From positions 62,001-126,000 of the forward strand of contig NZ_JSEO01000007.1 in assembly GCF_001624705.1 (NCBI RefSeq): a DNA stretch of 64,000 nucleotides, given 5' to 3'. The translations under genes and the position numbers were made by a program. A model generated the notes under the pieces. It was not told the DNA's origin. It saw only the letters and a program-made list of their open reading frames with translations, and made no database searches. Shown here piece after piece: positions 28,104 through 36,640 of this stretch. This DNA is from Marinomonas sp. SBI8L (GTDB taxonomy: Bacteria; Pseudomonadota; Gammaproteobacteria; Pseudomonadales; Marinomonadaceae). The number at the start of each line of letters is the position of its first letter. Position 1 is the stretch's first letter.

Positions 28104-28134
28104 ATAAGTCTAGCTGTAATTTAGTAAGACTTAT
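28104..28134 (+). terminator. Inverted repeat between the hydrolase gene and the pilin operon
   Basis: ATAAGTCT and AGACTTAT pair around a 15-nt loop, followed by CTTAGTTTT. It may be a weak terminator of the hydrolase gene or a leader structure of the pilin operon. The rest of the 197-nt gap shows nothing I can name. Confidence 0.35.
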
Positions 28135-28170
28135 CTTAGTTTTAAAACGTTGGAAACAAGGAGGTTTCCT

Positions 28171-28698
28171 GTGTCTTTAAAATCTAAGTGCGATATTCAG
28201 GCCTTTACTTTAGTTGAGGTCCTAGTCGTACTCGCCATTTTAATTCTGTTAGCAAAGCAGCTTGTTGGCTCAAGTTTACTCGGTTGGTTTAGTCAAACGG
28301 ATTATGAAAAACTATCATCTGCTCAACAAAGTTTGGCGCGTGGGTTAACCATAGCCCGTCAATATGCTGTGCAAGCTAGGCAGACAATTTCTCTTTGTGC
28401 TGGTGATTACCAAGATCAAGAATGTGAAGGAGATTGGTCAAAAGGTTGGTTTATTCAATCTGAGGGTATGATTAAAACTTATCATTTATTTCCTTCAGGC
28501 ATTTCGATTATCTGGTCTGGTTTTCCTGCTACAAAACAACAAATCGATTTTTATCATACGGGTTATTCTGGTTATCAAAATGGCACTTTTTACTTGTGTC
28601 AGTTTGGATTAATGGCGCGAATCGTTGTTAATCAAAGTGGTCGTTTCTACCTGTATCCTGTTAGTGAACTGTCTGAGTCCATTGAGGGATGCAAATGA
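28171..28698 (+). CDS. GspH/FimT-type minor prepilin
   Basis: First gene of a four-gene minor-pilin operon, 175 residues from the GTG at 28171. A very strong ribosome-binding site AAGGAGG lies 6 nt before it; a TTG frame 7 codons upstream is not supported. The type III prepilin signal is QAFTLVEVLVVLAILILL with Glu at +5, but the residue before the cleavage site is Ala, not the usual Gly. The GspH/FimT domain follows, with ARGLTIARQYAVQARQTISLC and CEGDWSKGWFI. It would initiate or prime a type IV pilus or pseudopilus. The stop codon overlaps the next start (ATGA). Confidence 0.85.
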   Translation: MSLKSKCDIQAFTLVEVLVVLAILILLAKQLVGSSLLGWFSQTDYEKLSSAQQSLARGLTIARQYAVQARQTISLCAGDYQDQECEGDWSKGWFIQSEGMIKTYHLFPSGISIIWSGFPATKQQIDFYHTGYSGYQNGTFYLCQFGLMARIVVNQSGRFYLYPVSELSESIEGCK

Positions 28699-29072
28699 AT
28701 CATACTTTCATAAAGACTTACAAAGTCGATAACTCAAGCTCTTCTGGTTGGGTTCTTATAGAAACTTTAATGAGTTTAGCTGTTTTTGCCTTGGTGATTG
28801 GTTTGCTGAATCAGCAAAATGAGCATGATTTTGAGCAGCTGACAGAGCTCAGGCTATCCACTAAAAAAACCTATCGTGAACAGCAGATATTAACCTTGCG
28901 CCGACTAAAGCAGGATTATACCTGGCTTGAGGCAAGCCTTGATACTGGCGGTTTTAGTGAGTGTGAAACCTGTACGGATACGTCTTTAGATGCTTGGTTT
29001 TTGTATTGGATAGCGCCTATTGGTGTGATTGAGTTTTTACCAAGCGAGGAGATATTGGGAGTTTCTGAGTGA
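28695..29072 (+). CDS. PilV/GspI-like minor prepilin
   Basis: A 125-residue prepilin with the processing signal SSGWVLIETLMSLAVFALVIG: Gly at -1, aromatic +1 and Glu at +5, followed by a hydrophobic helix. The rest is short, with one C-x-x-C pair (ECETC). The start is the second of two ATGs, at 28695, overlapping the previous stop codon and placed after GAGGG. It is second in the operon, where PilV/GspI-type proteins usually stand. Confidence 0.82.
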   Translation: MNHTFIKTYKVDNSSSSGWVLIETLMSLAVFALVIGLLNQQNEHDFEQLTELRLSTKKTYREQQILTLRRLKQDYTWLEASLDTGGFSECETCTDTSLDAWFLYWIAPIGVIEFLPSEEILGVSE

Positions 29073-29947
29073 AACCTTTGATTTCTGCTAATGCTTTTGC
29101 AGGTTATTTGATGTTTGAACTTGCAGTTTCCTTCGCTGTACTTCTGATATTAATGCAATTGTTATTGCCTGTTTTGAGCAATGTAAGACAACAAACTAAT
29201 ACCAAGCTTCGTTTGTTATCACGAATTGAATTAGAAGCTGCTGTGATAGACCACTTTCAATCTCAGCTTGCGCCAATGTTTTGGCGAGCTTGTGGAAACG
29301 CTAGTGACTTAACTTTCACTATTGGAGCTGCTGATCAGACCTTACCAGAGCGTATAGATAATAAATCAGTATTAGCTCAAAGTGATTGGCTTAATGCCAC
29401 GCATATAGGTACATGCGCGTATCCTGTTGAAGTATCGAATTTATCTCAAACGATTAATTATGGCTGTGAATGGGCAGATGAAATAATTTTTTCAAACTGT
29501 GATATGTCTTCTCAAGGTGTTGTAGAGCGGGTAGGTGATATCAGTACCGATGTGAAATTCTATGACTCAGATGTGATAGGTAGAAGTGGTTTTGTGTTAT
29601 CAAAGCAGGCTTTTATTTGGTATTTGGCACCGGGTAAGTTAGAGGACGCTTTCTGGCACACACCAGAGGCCTCTGGTAACTCACTTGAACTCTGGAGTGG
29701 TGTTCGTTATTTATCATTTTACCCTTTATTAGATATAGACTCTGATGGCACTTTTGACACCATGACGACTAATTATGGGACTTATTTTGTCTCACAGTTA
29801 AAGGGGTTATGGATAGAGTTAATTGTTAAAGAGAAGACTTGTACTCAAGCAGAAAAAGAAATTGAGCAAGAGTTTATGAATTACAGAGGGGAGGTCTGGC
29901 GCTTTTTTCCTAAGTGTGAATTTATTATTCGTTTTGTGGTGAGCTAA
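29069..29947 (+). CDS. PilW/GspJ-like minor prepilin
   Basis: A 292-residue protein with a prepilin-like N-terminus (AGYLMFELAVSFAVLLIL: Gly -1, Tyr +1, Glu +5) and a long globular part with several cysteines. Its length and third position fit PilW-type minor pilins. It starts at a GTG that overlaps the preceding stop (GTGA), so translation is coupled. Sequence similarity beyond the N-terminus is too low for me to be sure of the subfamily. Confidence 0.78.
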   Translation: MKPLISANAFAGYLMFELAVSFAVLLILMQLLLPVLSNVRQQTNTKLRLLSRIELEAAVIDHFQSQLAPMFWRACGNASDLTFTIGAADQTLPERIDNKSVLAQSDWLNATHIGTCAYPVEVSNLSQTINYGCEWADEIIFSNCDMSSQGVVERVGDISTDVKFYDSDVIGRSGFVLSKQAFIWYLAPGKLEDAFWHTPEASGNSLELWSGVRYLSFYPLLDIDSDGTFDTMTTNYGTYFVSQLKGLWIELIVKEKTCTQAEKEIEQEFMNYRGEVWRFFPKCEFIIRFVVS

Positions 29948-30396
29948 TGCGACAGCCAAAAGTCACTTTCGCTTTTATCAGCTTACCTGTCTTACTTTTA
30001 TTCCTATTTGTTATTTCGCTTTCATATCAGTTTAATCAAAAGCAATCACAGCAGAGACAATGGCGTTACCAACAAGCACAGGTATTAGAAGAACAGCTCA
30101 TATGGCGAGCATTTGAATTTCAAATTGTTTCAAATGTGGGGCCTAGTCAAGCAAGCGATTCAACTTGTGCTGGCTTTTGTATTTTAGATATTGGCGATTT
30201 GGCGACAGCAGCTTGGCCTAATGTATATGAATATCAGGATGAAAGCTTAGTTTGGATTTTTGAAAAGTATCTAGGTGGCAAGAGTACTTATAGGCTCTGT
30301 GCTAAAGCTGTATTGCACTCTTTAACTTATTGTTGGTGGTTAACGCAATCTGATGGACAACTTTACTGGTTTGCAAGTTTACCCATCAATCATTAG
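29947..30396 (+). CDS. PilX/GspK-like minor pilin component
   Basis: A 149-residue protein with a short N-terminal cytoplasmic stretch, one hydrophobic helix (FAFISLPVLLLFLFVISLSY) and a small extracytoplasmic domain with cysteines (CAGFC). No canonical Gly/Glu+5 prepilin site is present; GspK proteins also lack the Glu. Start and preceding stop overlap as TAATG, so it belongs to the operon. No PilY1- or PilE-like gene follows within the window. Confidence 0.7.
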   Translation: MRQPKVTFAFISLPVLLLFLFVISLSYQFNQKQSQQRQWRYQQAQVLEEQLIWRAFEFQIVSNVGPSQASDSTCAGFCILDIGDLATAAWPNVYEYQDESLVWIFEKYLGGKSTYRLCAKAVLHSLTYCWWLTQSDGQLYWFASLPINH

Positions 30397-30426
30397 AAGT
30401 ATGAGAGGAAGTTTTCTATTCTCTAA

Positions 30427-30669
30427 TTATTGATCTTCTAAATAGTGTTCTTTACTACAGTAGAATTGATTGTTCCGGCCTTTAACCGCATGACTTCTTG
30501 GGGTGTAAACGCCACAGACCTTGCAGGAAATCATTTCCTCTTCAGGTTTACTTTTATTTTCTTTTTTATTTACTTGCTCGCTTCTCTGGTTGATGAGGGC
30601 TCGAATATTTCTAAATAGCCACCAGAGAAGAAGAAAAATAAGAGTAAAAACAATTAAGCGTACGATCAT
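30427..30669 (-). CDS. PP0621-like small membrane-anchored zinc-ribbon protein
   Basis: An 80-residue protein with an N-terminal membrane helix (LIVFTLIFLLLWWLF, about 4-18), a charged linker and a C-terminal CKVCGVYTPRSHAVKGRNN...FYCSKEHYLED segment with C-x-x-C and a third Cys, probably a small zinc site. It resembles the PP0621 family of unknown function. The ATG at 30669 has AAGGG 7 nt upstream; the open frame extends further but without support. It is divergent from the nadE pseudogene and converges with the pilin operon. Confidence 0.8.
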   Translation of the reverse strand: MIVRLIVFTLIFLLLWWLFRNIRALINQRSEQVNKKENKSKPEEEMISCKVCGVYTPRSHAVKGRNNQFYCSKEHYLEDQ

Positions 30670-30740
30670 CAATATTCCCTTTATTGGGTCTCTAAAACAT
30701 AACCAAGCTATTCTAACAGACTTGACAGGATAACAAAGCA

Positions 30741-32446
30741 ATGACCTTAAAAGTAGCTATGGCACAAGTTGATATGCTTGTCGGTGATATTCATAAAAAT
30801 AGTCAAACCGTGATCACTAAAGCGCTCAAAGCAAGAGATGAAGGGCTGGCTAGAGTCATTGTCTTCCCTGAACTTACTTTGATGGGCTATCCACCTGAAG
30901 ATTTGTTGTTAAAGCCAAGTTTAGAGCAGGCAATTGAGACTGCATTAGATGCCATACTGGATCAGGTGCAGGACATCTATGTGATTCTAGGTTATCCAAG
31001 ACATGTGGATGGGGCTTTATTTAACTGTGCAGGGGTGCTTTTTAATGGGGTTTTAATTGCAGAATATAACAAACAAAAATTGCCAAACTACAGGGTGTTT
31101 GATGACAAGCGTTATTTTGAAGCTGGAAATCAGGCCCTTGTTGTTGATATTGATGGTATTCGTGTTGGGTTAAGTATTAGTGAAGATATCTGGCATCAAG
31201 AACCTTGCGCTTTAGCTAAGGAGGCTGGTGCGCAAATTATCTTTAATCTAAATGCCTCACTTGCGCTTTAGCTAAGGAGGCTGGTGCGCAAATTATCTTT
31301 AATCTAAATGCCTCACCTTTTCATATGGAAAAAGTAAATGTCCGTGAAGCCTTGTTGCATAAAAGGGCATTAGAGGTAAATCTACCTATCCTTTATGTGA
31401 ATTATATGGGGGCGCAAGATGAGCTGGTGTACGAAGGAGGCTCATTTGTTGTTGATCATAGAGGGGTAAAAGTTTTTCAAGCACCTTGGTATAAAGCGGG
31501 TTTGTATTATTTAGATTTGAGTGCGCATTCTGCCATTACCCTTCGAGGTGAAAAAGCATATTTAATAGAGCCTCTTGCTGGTACTTTGGGTCCTAACTTA
31601 TCAACTGAAAGCCGCTTATATCAAGCGCTTGTGATGGGGTTACGAGACTATGTGGAAAAGAACCAATTCAAAGGAGTGTTAGTTGCCCTAAATACAAGTC
31701 TTGAGTCCTTATTGACCTTTATCATTGCTGTTGATGCTTTAGGCGCTAATCGCGTAAAAGCGGCATTAATGCTGGACGAGCAAACAAGTAAAGCTGATTC
31801 GGATACATTAGTGACTATATCTAACAGGTTAAAGGTCATGATTGAACAAGTTGATATTGAACCCATGATGCTTGCTTACCAGGTTATGGCTCTCTTGGAA
31901 GGTAAAAAGAAACAAAGCTCAGGACCTAAACTAAAAGCGCGTATTAAAACGTTAACTTTGATGACAATGGCGAGCTCTTTGGGGGTAATGGCATTATCAA
32001 ATGCAAACAAGAGTGAAATGGCTTTAGGTTGTACTACTTTGTATGGGGGCATGTCGGGCAGCTTCTCTGTGCTGAAGGATATTTTTAAAAGCCAAATTTT
32101 TAGCTTATGCCAATATCGAAATAGCATTAAGCAAATAATTCCTCCTGACTGGCTATAAGATAACAGCTTAGATAACGACATTATTCAGCTACTGGGTGTT
32201 CAGTCGCTTCATGATTATCAAACTTTAGATCAGGTGCTAAGTCTCTATATAGAGCAGAATTTAAATTTAGAAGAGATAGCTGCACAAACACAAATTAGTC
32301 GAAAAAATGTTTGCCGTATTTTGGCTTTGGTGGACGTCAGTGAGTTCAAGCGACGCCAATCACCCTTAGGCGTTAGGGTAACACAAGCAAGCTTTGGCCG
32401 TGATCGTCGTTATCCTATTTCGAATGGTTGGCAGTTAGGCGAATAA
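30741..32446 (+). pseudogene. nadE: Decayed glutamine-dependent NAD+ synthetase gene
   Basis: Homology to NadE (N-terminal glutaminase, C-terminal synthetase) runs across the whole interval, but the gene is broken. A 56-bp tandem duplication (31204-31315) shifts the frame and stops the first piece at 31271. Removing one copy restores the frame, which is then interrupted by an in-frame TAA at 32156-32158; the usual C-terminal tail (VSEFKRRQSP..GVRVT, FGRDRRYPI) follows in that same frame. Both active sites are also lost. The nitrilase-type catalytic Cys is Ser in GLSISEDIW (codon 147, 31179-31181). The ATP P-loop SGGxDS reads NTSLES (31691-31708), and the PPSAEL motif is unrecognisable. NadE is normally essential, so I infer a functional NAD synthetase elsewhere. 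The ribosome-binding region and start ATG remain. Confidence 0.92.
31204..31315. repeat. 56-bp perfect tandem duplication inside nadE
   Basis: Two identical 56-bp copies (31204-31259 and 31260-31315), both starting CTTGCGCTTTAGC and ending AATGCCTCA, lie head to tail. As 56 is not a multiple of three it shifts the reading frame and brings in the TAG ending the first fragment. The absence of any difference between the copies indicates a recent event, or an assembly artefact. Confidence 0.97.
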
Positions 32447-32461
32447 TCTTAAGAAGAGAGG

Positions 32462-32485
32462 AGGAAGGTGAGTTATCACCTTCCT
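32462..32485. terminator. Hairpin between nadE pseudogene and RIO-kinase gene
   Basis: AGGAAGGTGA and TCACCTTCCT form a perfect 10-bp stem with a GTTA tetraloop between two convergent genes. There is no U-run, so its terminator strength is uncertain. Confidence 0.5.
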
Positions 32486-32510
32486 GAAGGTTATAGCGGC
32501 TTGATAAGGA

Positions 32511-33377
32511 TTAATCTATTGCTTCGCCCTCGCGAGCAAAACGAATACGTTCGATTCTTTCCTCTTCTTCTGCGAAAGCCGCTTTAATTTCTTCAAGCAC
32601 ACTGTCAACATCTGCCGCGTCACTAGGGTCTTCAAACAAGCCTGTTAATTGGGTTTCTGGTGTGAGTTTGCCGTCTTCATAGAGTGACCACATTTCTTCT
32701 GCATAACGACTATGCTTCAGCTCAGGCGCATACTGGCCGTAATATAGAGCCATATTTTCAACATCGCGCTTTAACATCTCAAAGGCACTGTTGTTGGCAG
32801 CAGCATTGACGGCCTGGGGTAAATCAATAATCACAGGGCCATAGCTATCAACCAAAACATTAAACTCTGAAAGGTCTCCATGTATCATGCCTGCACATAA
32901 CATGAGTTTGACATAATGCATAACCAGTTCATGGTCTTCAATGGCTTGTTCATGGGTGAGAAAAACATCACTCAGTCGTGGCGCTACATCCCCTTCATCA
33001 TCTGCAACCAACTCCATTAGAAGTACACCATCATAGCAACCGTAAGGCTTAGGTACTCTCACACCTGCCGCTGCTAATTTATAAAGGGCGTCCACTTCGG
33101 CGTTTTGCCAAACTTCTTCCTGCTGTGCTCTGCCATACTTTGAGCCTTTCTCCATCGCTCTCGCACGTCGACTATTTCCAACTCGACGCCCTTCTTGATA
33201 AAGAACGGCTTTTTTAAAGCTGCGTTTCGCGGCTTCTTTGTAGACTTTGGCACATTGTATTTCGTTATTGGAGCGAATTACATAAACATCGGCTTCTTTG
33301 CCGCTCATGAGACGACTAATAACTTCGTCTATCAAGCCATCTTCAACAAGTGGCTGTAATCGTTTTGGTATTTTCAT
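32511..33377 (-). CDS. RIO1-like serine/threonine kinase (PA4780 type)
   Basis: A 288-residue atypical protein kinase of the bacterial RIO1-like group. The nucleotide-binding lysines lie in the N-lobe (SGKEADVYVIRSNNEIQCAKVYK, about 26-48). The catalytic loop is HGDLSEFNV (about 166-174) and the metal-binding Asp is in VIIDLPQAV, where typical kinases have DFG. A Glu-rich helix ends the protein. The bacterial RIO targets are unknown; links to translation or stress are inferred from archaeal and eukaryotic relatives. A 17-bp stem-loop lies 18-58 nt upstream of its start. Confidence 0.9.
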   Translation of the reverse strand: MKIPKRLQPLVEDGLIDEVISRLMSGKEADVYVIRSNNEIQCAKVYKEAAKRSFKKAVLYQEGRRVGNSRRARAMEKGSKYGRAQQEEVWQNAEVDALYKLAAAGVRVPKPYGCYDGVLLMELVADDEGDVAPRLSDVFLTHEQAIEDHELVMHYVKLMLCAGMIHGDLSEFNVLVDSYGPVIIDLPQAVNAAANNSAFEMLKRDVENMALYYGQYAPELKHSRYAEEMWSLYEDGKLTPETQLTGLFEDPSDAADVDSVLEEIKAAFAEEEERIERIRFAREGEAID

Positions 33378-33394
33378 GAGGCCGTTTTACCTTA

Positions 33395-33435
33395 TTTACC
33401 GTCTTTTGTGAATACTAATCACAAAAGACGGTAAA
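33395..33435 (-). terminator. 17-bp perfect stem-loop between the aldo/keto reductase and RIO-kinase genes
   Basis: Left arm 33395-33411 (TTTACCGTCTTTTGTGA) and its exact complement 33419-33435 flank a 7-nt loop. It lies about 80 nt past the reductase stop codon and just ahead of the RIO-kinase ATG. It could terminate the reductase transcript or form a leader structure for the kinase gene. No U-tract follows in the minus-strand direction. Confidence 0.6.
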
Positions 33436-33513
33436 GGTTTCCTTTTGATATTCGGTTTTAATGTGATTGAGATTCCTATTTATGGCTCTTAATCTGAAAA
33501 AGTTTTGAGTCGA

Positions 33514-34569
33514 TTAAAATGGTGCAGGGAACTGACGAAATACAGAATTAATATCCTTTAATACTTCATCGCTAAGGCTTAGCTCAAATGCACTTAAATT
33601 CTCTTTTAATTGAGGCATACTGGTAGCACCAATAATTGTCGATGTCACACCATCGACCTGATTACACCAAGCTAGCGCTAATTGAGCTGGGCTTAATTGA
33701 TGTTTTTGCGCCACATTAATATATTCAGATACCGCTTGATTGACTAGATCTGTATCTCTAAAGAGCCCATGACGCTGTGTGGCAAAACTCCAGCGTGCAC
33801 CTTCTGGCCTCGCACCATTAAGATATTTACCTGTTAAAGCTCCTGTTGCTAAAGGAGACCAAGGTAAATAAGCCACATCTTGATGGATGCAGTTTTCAAT
33901 TAGGTAAGGCCAATCCTTCGCATGCAATAGGCTAAACTCATTTTGAATCGAAACTGCTCTTACTAGATCGTGTTTCTCACTTAAATTGATATATTCATTT
34001 ATGCCCCAAGGTGTATCGTCTGACAAGCCATAATGGCGAATCTTGCCGGCCTTAATACACTCATCAAGGGCTTGTAGAATTTCTAACATTTGGCTTGAAT
34101 GTTCTGCTCCGTTCACTTCACTAAATGTTACTGTGCCTGGGTGATGCTTAGCAAAATGAGGAGTCGTGCGGTTGGGCCAATGAAGCTGGTATAAATCAAT
34201 ATAATCTGTCTGTAATCGAGCTAGAGAGGCATCGACAGCGGCAAAAATGCCTTCGGCACTAATAGGTGCACCTGAACGAATATAGGGAAGGCCCGGGCCT
34301 GCAATTTTAGTCGCTAGAATAAATTCGTCGCGACGCTCAGGGTGACGTGATATCCAGTCACCAATAATTTCTTCAGTACGGCCATAGGTTTTTTCTGTTG
34401 GGGGAACCGCGTACATTTCGGCGGTATCAATAAAGTTTATTCCCTGTGCTAGCGCGTACTCTATTTGCTCATCGGCATCTTTTTGGACATTTTGTGAGCC
34501 CCAAGTCATAGAGCCTAAACATACTCTTGAAACGGATAAATTACTGCTGCCTAGTTTTGAATATTGCAT
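33514..34569 (-). CDS. tas: NADP(H)-dependent aldo/keto reductase (Tas-like)
   Basis: A 351-residue (beta/alpha)8 oxidoreductase. The catalytic tetrad is visible: Asp and Tyr in FIDTAEMYAVPP (about 47-58), Lys in LATKIAGPG, and His in YQLHWPNR. The NADP-binding C-terminal STIIGATSMPQLKENL is typical. The sequence follows E. coli Tas throughout, including AEMYxVPP. The physiological substrate is unknown. The gene lies downstream of the AraC regulator on the same strand, about 100 nt away, and may be its target. Confidence 0.9.
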   Translation of the reverse strand: MQYSKLGSSNLSVSRVCLGSMTWGSQNVQKDADEQIEYALAQGINFIDTAEMYAVPPTEKTYGRTEEIIGDWISRHPERRDEFILATKIAGPGLPYIRSGAPISAEGIFAAVDASLARLQTDYIDLYQLHWPNRTTPHFAKHHPGTVTFSEVNGAEHSSQMLEILQALDECIKAGKIRHYGLSDDTPWGINEYINLSEKHDLVRAVSIQNEFSLLHAKDWPYLIENCIHQDVAYLPWSPLATGALTGKYLNGARPEGARWSFATQRHGLFRDTDLVNQAVSEYINVAQKHQLSPAQLALAWCNQVDGVTSTIIGATSMPQLKENLSAFELSLSDEVLKDINSVFRQFPAPF

Positions 34570-34674
34570 ATACCTAGCTTCCTGTTAGTAAGGCTATCTC
34601 GAATAAAATTATCTTATTGTTTTATATGATGGGGAGAAAAGTTGAAAAATAAAGGTAAGCAAAAAATCATTGCT

Positions 34675-35712
34675 TTATCTTTCACTAAATTCCTGTTTTT
34701 TACTTTCTTGTCTTAATGCTTGAGGTGTTTTGTTAAACCAGCGATTTATCGCACGATAAAATGTAGAAGGCTCAGCAAAGCCCAGTTGTAATGCTATGAC
34801 TTTAAACGCTAAATCTGTGTGACGAATGAAATGTACTGCTTGCTCTCGTTTATGTTCATCTAATAGGGATTGAAAACTACAACCTTCTTCTTGAAGGCGC
34901 CTTTGCAGCGTTCTAGGGCTAATATTTAAATGATCTGCTACCGCTTTTTTGCTCAGGTCTAATCCATTAAATTGACTGAATACCAACTGAGTTTTATCAC
35001 GCCAGTTTCGATTTTGGTGGCTAGCCAATAACGCTTGAGCATGGGATAAGTGCAGCTGATTTAAACTTACATCACTATCAATTAACTCTTTATCTAATAA
35101 TGTTATGGGAAAATAAATACAGGTTTGTTTTTGATTGAACTCAGGTTCGAGTTTAAAGACATCCTTGTAGGCGCTTATATCAGAAGTGATGTCATGTTCA
35201 AACATTACCTTGTTAGGTACTAGGCTGACATCTCCTACTAACCAGCGGGTGAAGGTGAGTAAGAGTGTCAGAGCTGATTCGTGCTGATGGCGGCTAAAAG
35301 GTGTTTGCTCTATCTGTGGGGTGAAGACAATACATATTTGATTGCCCTGATAATGCAAAGACAGACTTGCAGCTTCAGTAATAAGAGGTAAAAATTTAAT
35401 AAAGTGTTGATAGGCTTCTTTTAAATTTGAGCTTGTCATTGCTAGGTAAGCAACCACATGAAAATAGGAGGGTCTAAATGCTTGCCCCATGATTAGCCCA
35501 AAATGTTCATGGCCGCTGAGTTGTTCTGCTTGATACCAGATTTTTTGTGTTTGCTGTAGCGATAAGTATTCAGGCTGATTGTTATCTAGATCCAGTGCTA
35601 TTTGAGCCTTAGATAAGATTACTTCTGTTTCAATGCCAAGGGACTTTGCTGAGGCAAGTATGGCTTTAATCCAATGAATTGAAACGCGTGTTATAGATTT
35701 CATGATACTCAT
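34675..35712 (-). CDS. AraC-family transcriptional regulator
   Basis: A 345-residue regulator with an N-terminal Arabinose_bd-type sensory domain (about 20-200) and a C-terminal double HTH (about 240-340). In the DNA-binding part, LDLSKKAVADHLNISPRTLQRRLQEEGCSFQSLLDEHKREQA and IALQLGFAEPSTFYRAINRWFNKTPQALR are seen in pieces typical of OruR/VirF-like members. The ligand is unknown. ATGs at 35712 and 35703 and a TTG at 35721 are possible starts; none has a clear Shine-Dalgarno sequence. It is divergent from the Mpo1-like gene and upstream of the aldo/keto reductase gene. Confidence 0.9.
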   Translation of the reverse strand: MSIMKSITRVSIHWIKAILASAKSLGIETEVILSKAQIALDLDNNQPEYLSLQQTQKIWYQAEQLSGHEHFGLIMGQAFRPSYFHVVAYLAMTSSNLKEAYQHFIKFLPLITEAASLSLHYQGNQICIVFTPQIEQTPFSRHQHESALTLLLTFTRWLVGDVSLVPNKVMFEHDITSDISAYKDVFKLEPEFNQKQTCIYFPITLLDKELIDSDVSLNQLHLSHAQALLASHQNRNWRDKTQLVFSQFNGLDLSKKAVADHLNISPRTLQRRLQEEGCSFQSLLDEHKREQAVHFIRHTDLAFKVIALQLGFAEPSTFYRAINRWFNKTPQALRQESKKQEFSER

Positions 35713-35872
35713 AGTTAGCAAAGTTTTGATTAGATTATCTTGCTTTGGCTCGTAAGGTCAATTAGCTGGCTATCTTGGGTGACTGTTTTTCTTGAAGGAG
35801 TTGTTATCTTTAATATGACTCGCCTTATCGCTAAGGCAGATATGAAATTAAAATAAAAAGAAGGTGCTTCAA

Positions 35873-36346
35873 ATGTCTAAATCTATGCAAACCTGGCTTG
35901 ATGAATACGGTGAGAGTCATCAAAATAAATTGAATAAAGCGATTCACTGGTTCTGTGTCCCTCAAATAGTTTGGACGGTAATGGTGTTTATGTACGTCAT
36001 TCCCGTACCTGAGGTAATGGCTTCAGTTTCTCCATATCTAAATTTTGCTTCTCTTGCCTGTGTACTGACCTTGTTATTTTATTCAAGATTATCTTTATCC
36101 TTAACGCTTGGAATGACTGTTTTTTTATTCGCTTGTTACTTTTCCATGCTAGGTTTTGAAGTCTTGTTTCCTGGCTTTCTACTCAGCTTTGCTATTTTAT
36201 GGTTCGCCTTTCTTTGGCTTTTACAGTTTTATGGACACAAGGTTGAAGGGAAGAAGCCATCATTCTTTAAAGATCTACAGTTTCTTATGATAGGACCTGC
36301 TTGGTTGATGAGTTTTATCTACCTTAAAATAGGCCTGAAGTACTAG
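35873..36346 (+). CDS. Mpo1-like (DUF962) membrane protein
   Basis: A 157-residue membrane protein of the DUF962/Mpo1 (YGL010w) family. The N-terminal WLDEYGESHQNKLNKAIHWFCVP carries the conserved His residues and is followed by four hydrophobic segments and FYGHKVEGKKPSFF with a second conserved His. Yeast Mpo1 is an iron-dependent dioxygenase acting on 2-hydroxy fatty acids; a similar role here is inference. The ATG at 35873 has AAGAAGG about 8 nt upstream. It is monocistronic, with a terminator-like hairpin 115 nt downstream. Confidence 0.88.
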   Translation: MSKSMQTWLDEYGESHQNKLNKAIHWFCVPQIVWTVMVFMYVIPVPEVMASVSPYLNFASLACVLTLLFYSRLSLSLTLGMTVFLFACYFSMLGFEVLFPGFLLSFAILWFAFLWLLQFYGHKVEGKKPSFFKDLQFLMIGPAWLMSFIYLKIGLKY

Positions 36347-36460
36347 TTGGTGTCTTATTACCTAGCTATAGAAGAGCATTACTTGTTTGAAATGCTGTAT
36401 AAGCACTATTCAAAAACTTTAACTTTAAGAGTATAGCTTAAGGGCCTAGCCTCTTAACTG

Positions 36461-36499
36461 AAGACCATATTAATAGAGTAACTATTGATATGGTCTTTT
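36461..36499 (+). terminator. Probable terminator of the Mpo1-like gene
   Basis: AAGACCATAT and ATATGGTCTT form a 10-bp stem with an inner AATAG/CTATT stem, followed by TTG; the last bases of the stem complete a TTTT run. It lies 115 nt after the stop codon. Confidence 0.6.
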
Positions 36500-36640
36500 G
36501 ATTGTAAAGTAATAGCTGTTACCCAGATGCTGATGTGAACGTATTTTTTGCGGCCCCCCTTAGTGCTAGCATCTCTAAATTAGATTTTTCCTAATTTAAT
36601 AAAAAGAGAAGCAATAGTATCTCTTCACAGTTTGTCTCAC

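Noticed and set aside
31325-32158. The two downstream nadE fragments considered as separate functional genes
   Set aside because: Both align only to consecutive parts of the NadE synthetase domain and tail, lack ribosome-binding sites, and miss the ATP-binding motif.
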